Source of the DNA: Thelonectria olida
Lineage: Eukaryota > Ascomycota > Sordariomycetes > Hypocreales > Nectriaceae
Assembly (NCBI GenBank): GCA_020736575.1
Contig: JAGPYM010000138.1
Span: 1-19,015, forward strand
Direction of reading: 5' to 3'
DNA: 19,015 nucleotides
Below the pieces are notes generated by a model. It did no database searches and was not told where the DNA came from. It worked only from the letters and a program-made list of their open reading frames with translations. Shown here piece after piece: positions 18,259-19,015 of the stretch (positions are counted from its first letter, which is position 1; the number at the start of each line of letters is the position of its first letter). A program made the position numbers and the translations under genes.

Positions 18259-19015
18259 GTATTTAGAATGCTTATATAAGTATATTCCTTTTTATATAAA
18301 TAGTTAGTTAAAAGTGGAAGACTTAAAAGGCGTATTGGATTATTATATATTCTAATATGCCTTTCTATTTAGGATTATATGCCTTATTAGGGCGGATATT
18401 ACCTATTAGAGTAAGGGCAGTATATACTAGTAGGTCTGTTTTTTTAATTTAGAAATAAATAAAATATTATAAATAAAAATATAATTAATAAAGTATATAG
18501 GGTAAAGAATATATTATTATAATTTTTATATTTTTTTAGATTTAATAATAAATTTTATTTTTTTAATAGGTAAAATATATTTAAATTATTTTATTTTATA
18601 TATTTAAGCTTATATATAAACTAGCTTTTATACTTTTTTATTATATTTATTTTATATTACTTATATTTTTTAAAATTTAAATAAATTAATAATATATTAA
18701 AAAATAATTTATATTTTATATTTTTACTATTTAATATATAAAAATTATAATTTTCTTTTTAATATATTTTTATAATTTTTTTAAAAGTTAATATATTATA
18801 TATATAAATATATGAAAAAAAATATAAAATTATATATTATTTTTTATTAGTATTTTATACTTACTTATTTAAATTTTCCTTAAGCTTTTTAATATAATTT
18901 CTAATTATTAAACCTATTAAAAATTAATATATTTTTATAAAATTATTTTATAAAATAATAAGCTATTTAGGAATTTTATAACTATTAAACCTTTAATAAA
19001 AGTTAGCTATTAAGT

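Larger units (their letters stand above)
16290..19015. repeat. Extremely AT-rich block with RIP-like composition
   Basis: From about 16290 to the window end the sequence is almost all A and T; some 60-base lines around 17161-17280 hold only a few G or C. The remaining C residues sit mainly before T or C (CTT, CCT, CCC), while CA is very rare, the context bias expected after repeat-induced C-to-T mutation at CpA on both strands. No long open frames or RNA genes are seen. A slightly less AT-rich island at about 18130-18430 contains short GC-bearing words (AGGTCCTATTAGCCCTAGG, AGGGCGGATATTACC) and may be a less mutated transposon piece. No telomere repeats are present, so chromosome-end position is not shown. 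Confidence 0.85.

Noticed and set aside
18395..18401. TTAGGG as telomere repeat
   Set aside because: A single occurrence with no tandem array.
16400..19015. Mitochondrial DNA insertion as the origin of the AT-rich block
   Set aside because: No mitochondrial genes or tRNAs are recognisable, and the scarcity of CA with retained CT/CC fits RIP better than mitochondrial sequence.

Overview
This window looks like accessory (dispensable or subtelomere-like) DNA from a filamentous ascomycete (Pezizomycotina). The evidence is short spliceosomal introns of about 46-83 bp with GT..AG ends and CTAAC/CTGAC-type branch sites, fungus-specific protein families (kelch-TM secretory proteins, fungal PD-(D/E)XK nuclease-like, Ulp1-like C48 protease, fungal SET, hAT transposase, acetyltransferase of the condensation-like fold), and a 2.7-kb block of extreme A+T content with the context bias of repeat-induced point mutation (RIP). 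I cannot name the species.

Layout. 1-203 (-): 5' end of a gene leaving the window. 414-2308 (-): kelch-repeat membrane protein, broken. 2369-3470: unrecognised open frames. 3471-4792 (+): PD-(D/E)XK nuclease-like gene, broken. 5006-5320 (-): fragment of an unknown conserved gene. 5889-8591 (-): Ulp1-like cysteine protease with coiled-coil tail, broken but with all catalytic residues. 9011-9852 (+): small kinase-fold protein, the only recognisable gene that is fully intact. 9956-10390 (+): C-terminal hAT transposase remnant. 10474-10776 (-): SET-domain gene relic with a large internal deletion. 11507-12031 (+): C2H2 zinc-finger protein, 5' end uncertain. 12032-13004 (-): unknown gene, broken. 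13050-14440 (+): two pieces of possible membrane-protein gene(s). 14668-15165 (-): small unknown two-exon gene, intact. 15195-16409 (+): fungal acetyltransferase-like gene, heavily broken. 16290-19015: AT-rich block containing a diverged direct repeat.

Main theme. This is a gene graveyard with a consistent mutational style. Most recognisable genes carry isolated in-frame stops (TAG/TAA/TGA) at places where the surrounding reading frame still reads as protein. Each can be explained by one C-to-T type transition (CAG, CAA, CGA or TGG to stop), as expected from light RIP. The frameshifts I can read all move the frame in the same direction (a single-base loss), several of them in short homopolymers. 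Damage is worst at the right, where the acetyltransferase gene runs into the AT-rich block, loses its catalytic-motif His (Tyr instead) and collects stops. Against this background the kinase-like gene at 9011-9852 and the small gene at 14668-15165 are conspicuous for being open.

I see no operon or cooperative pathway. The genes share a setting (multi-copy, repeat-rich accessory DNA) rather than a common function. No tRNA, rRNA, CRISPR array, telomere repeat or complete transposon was seen.
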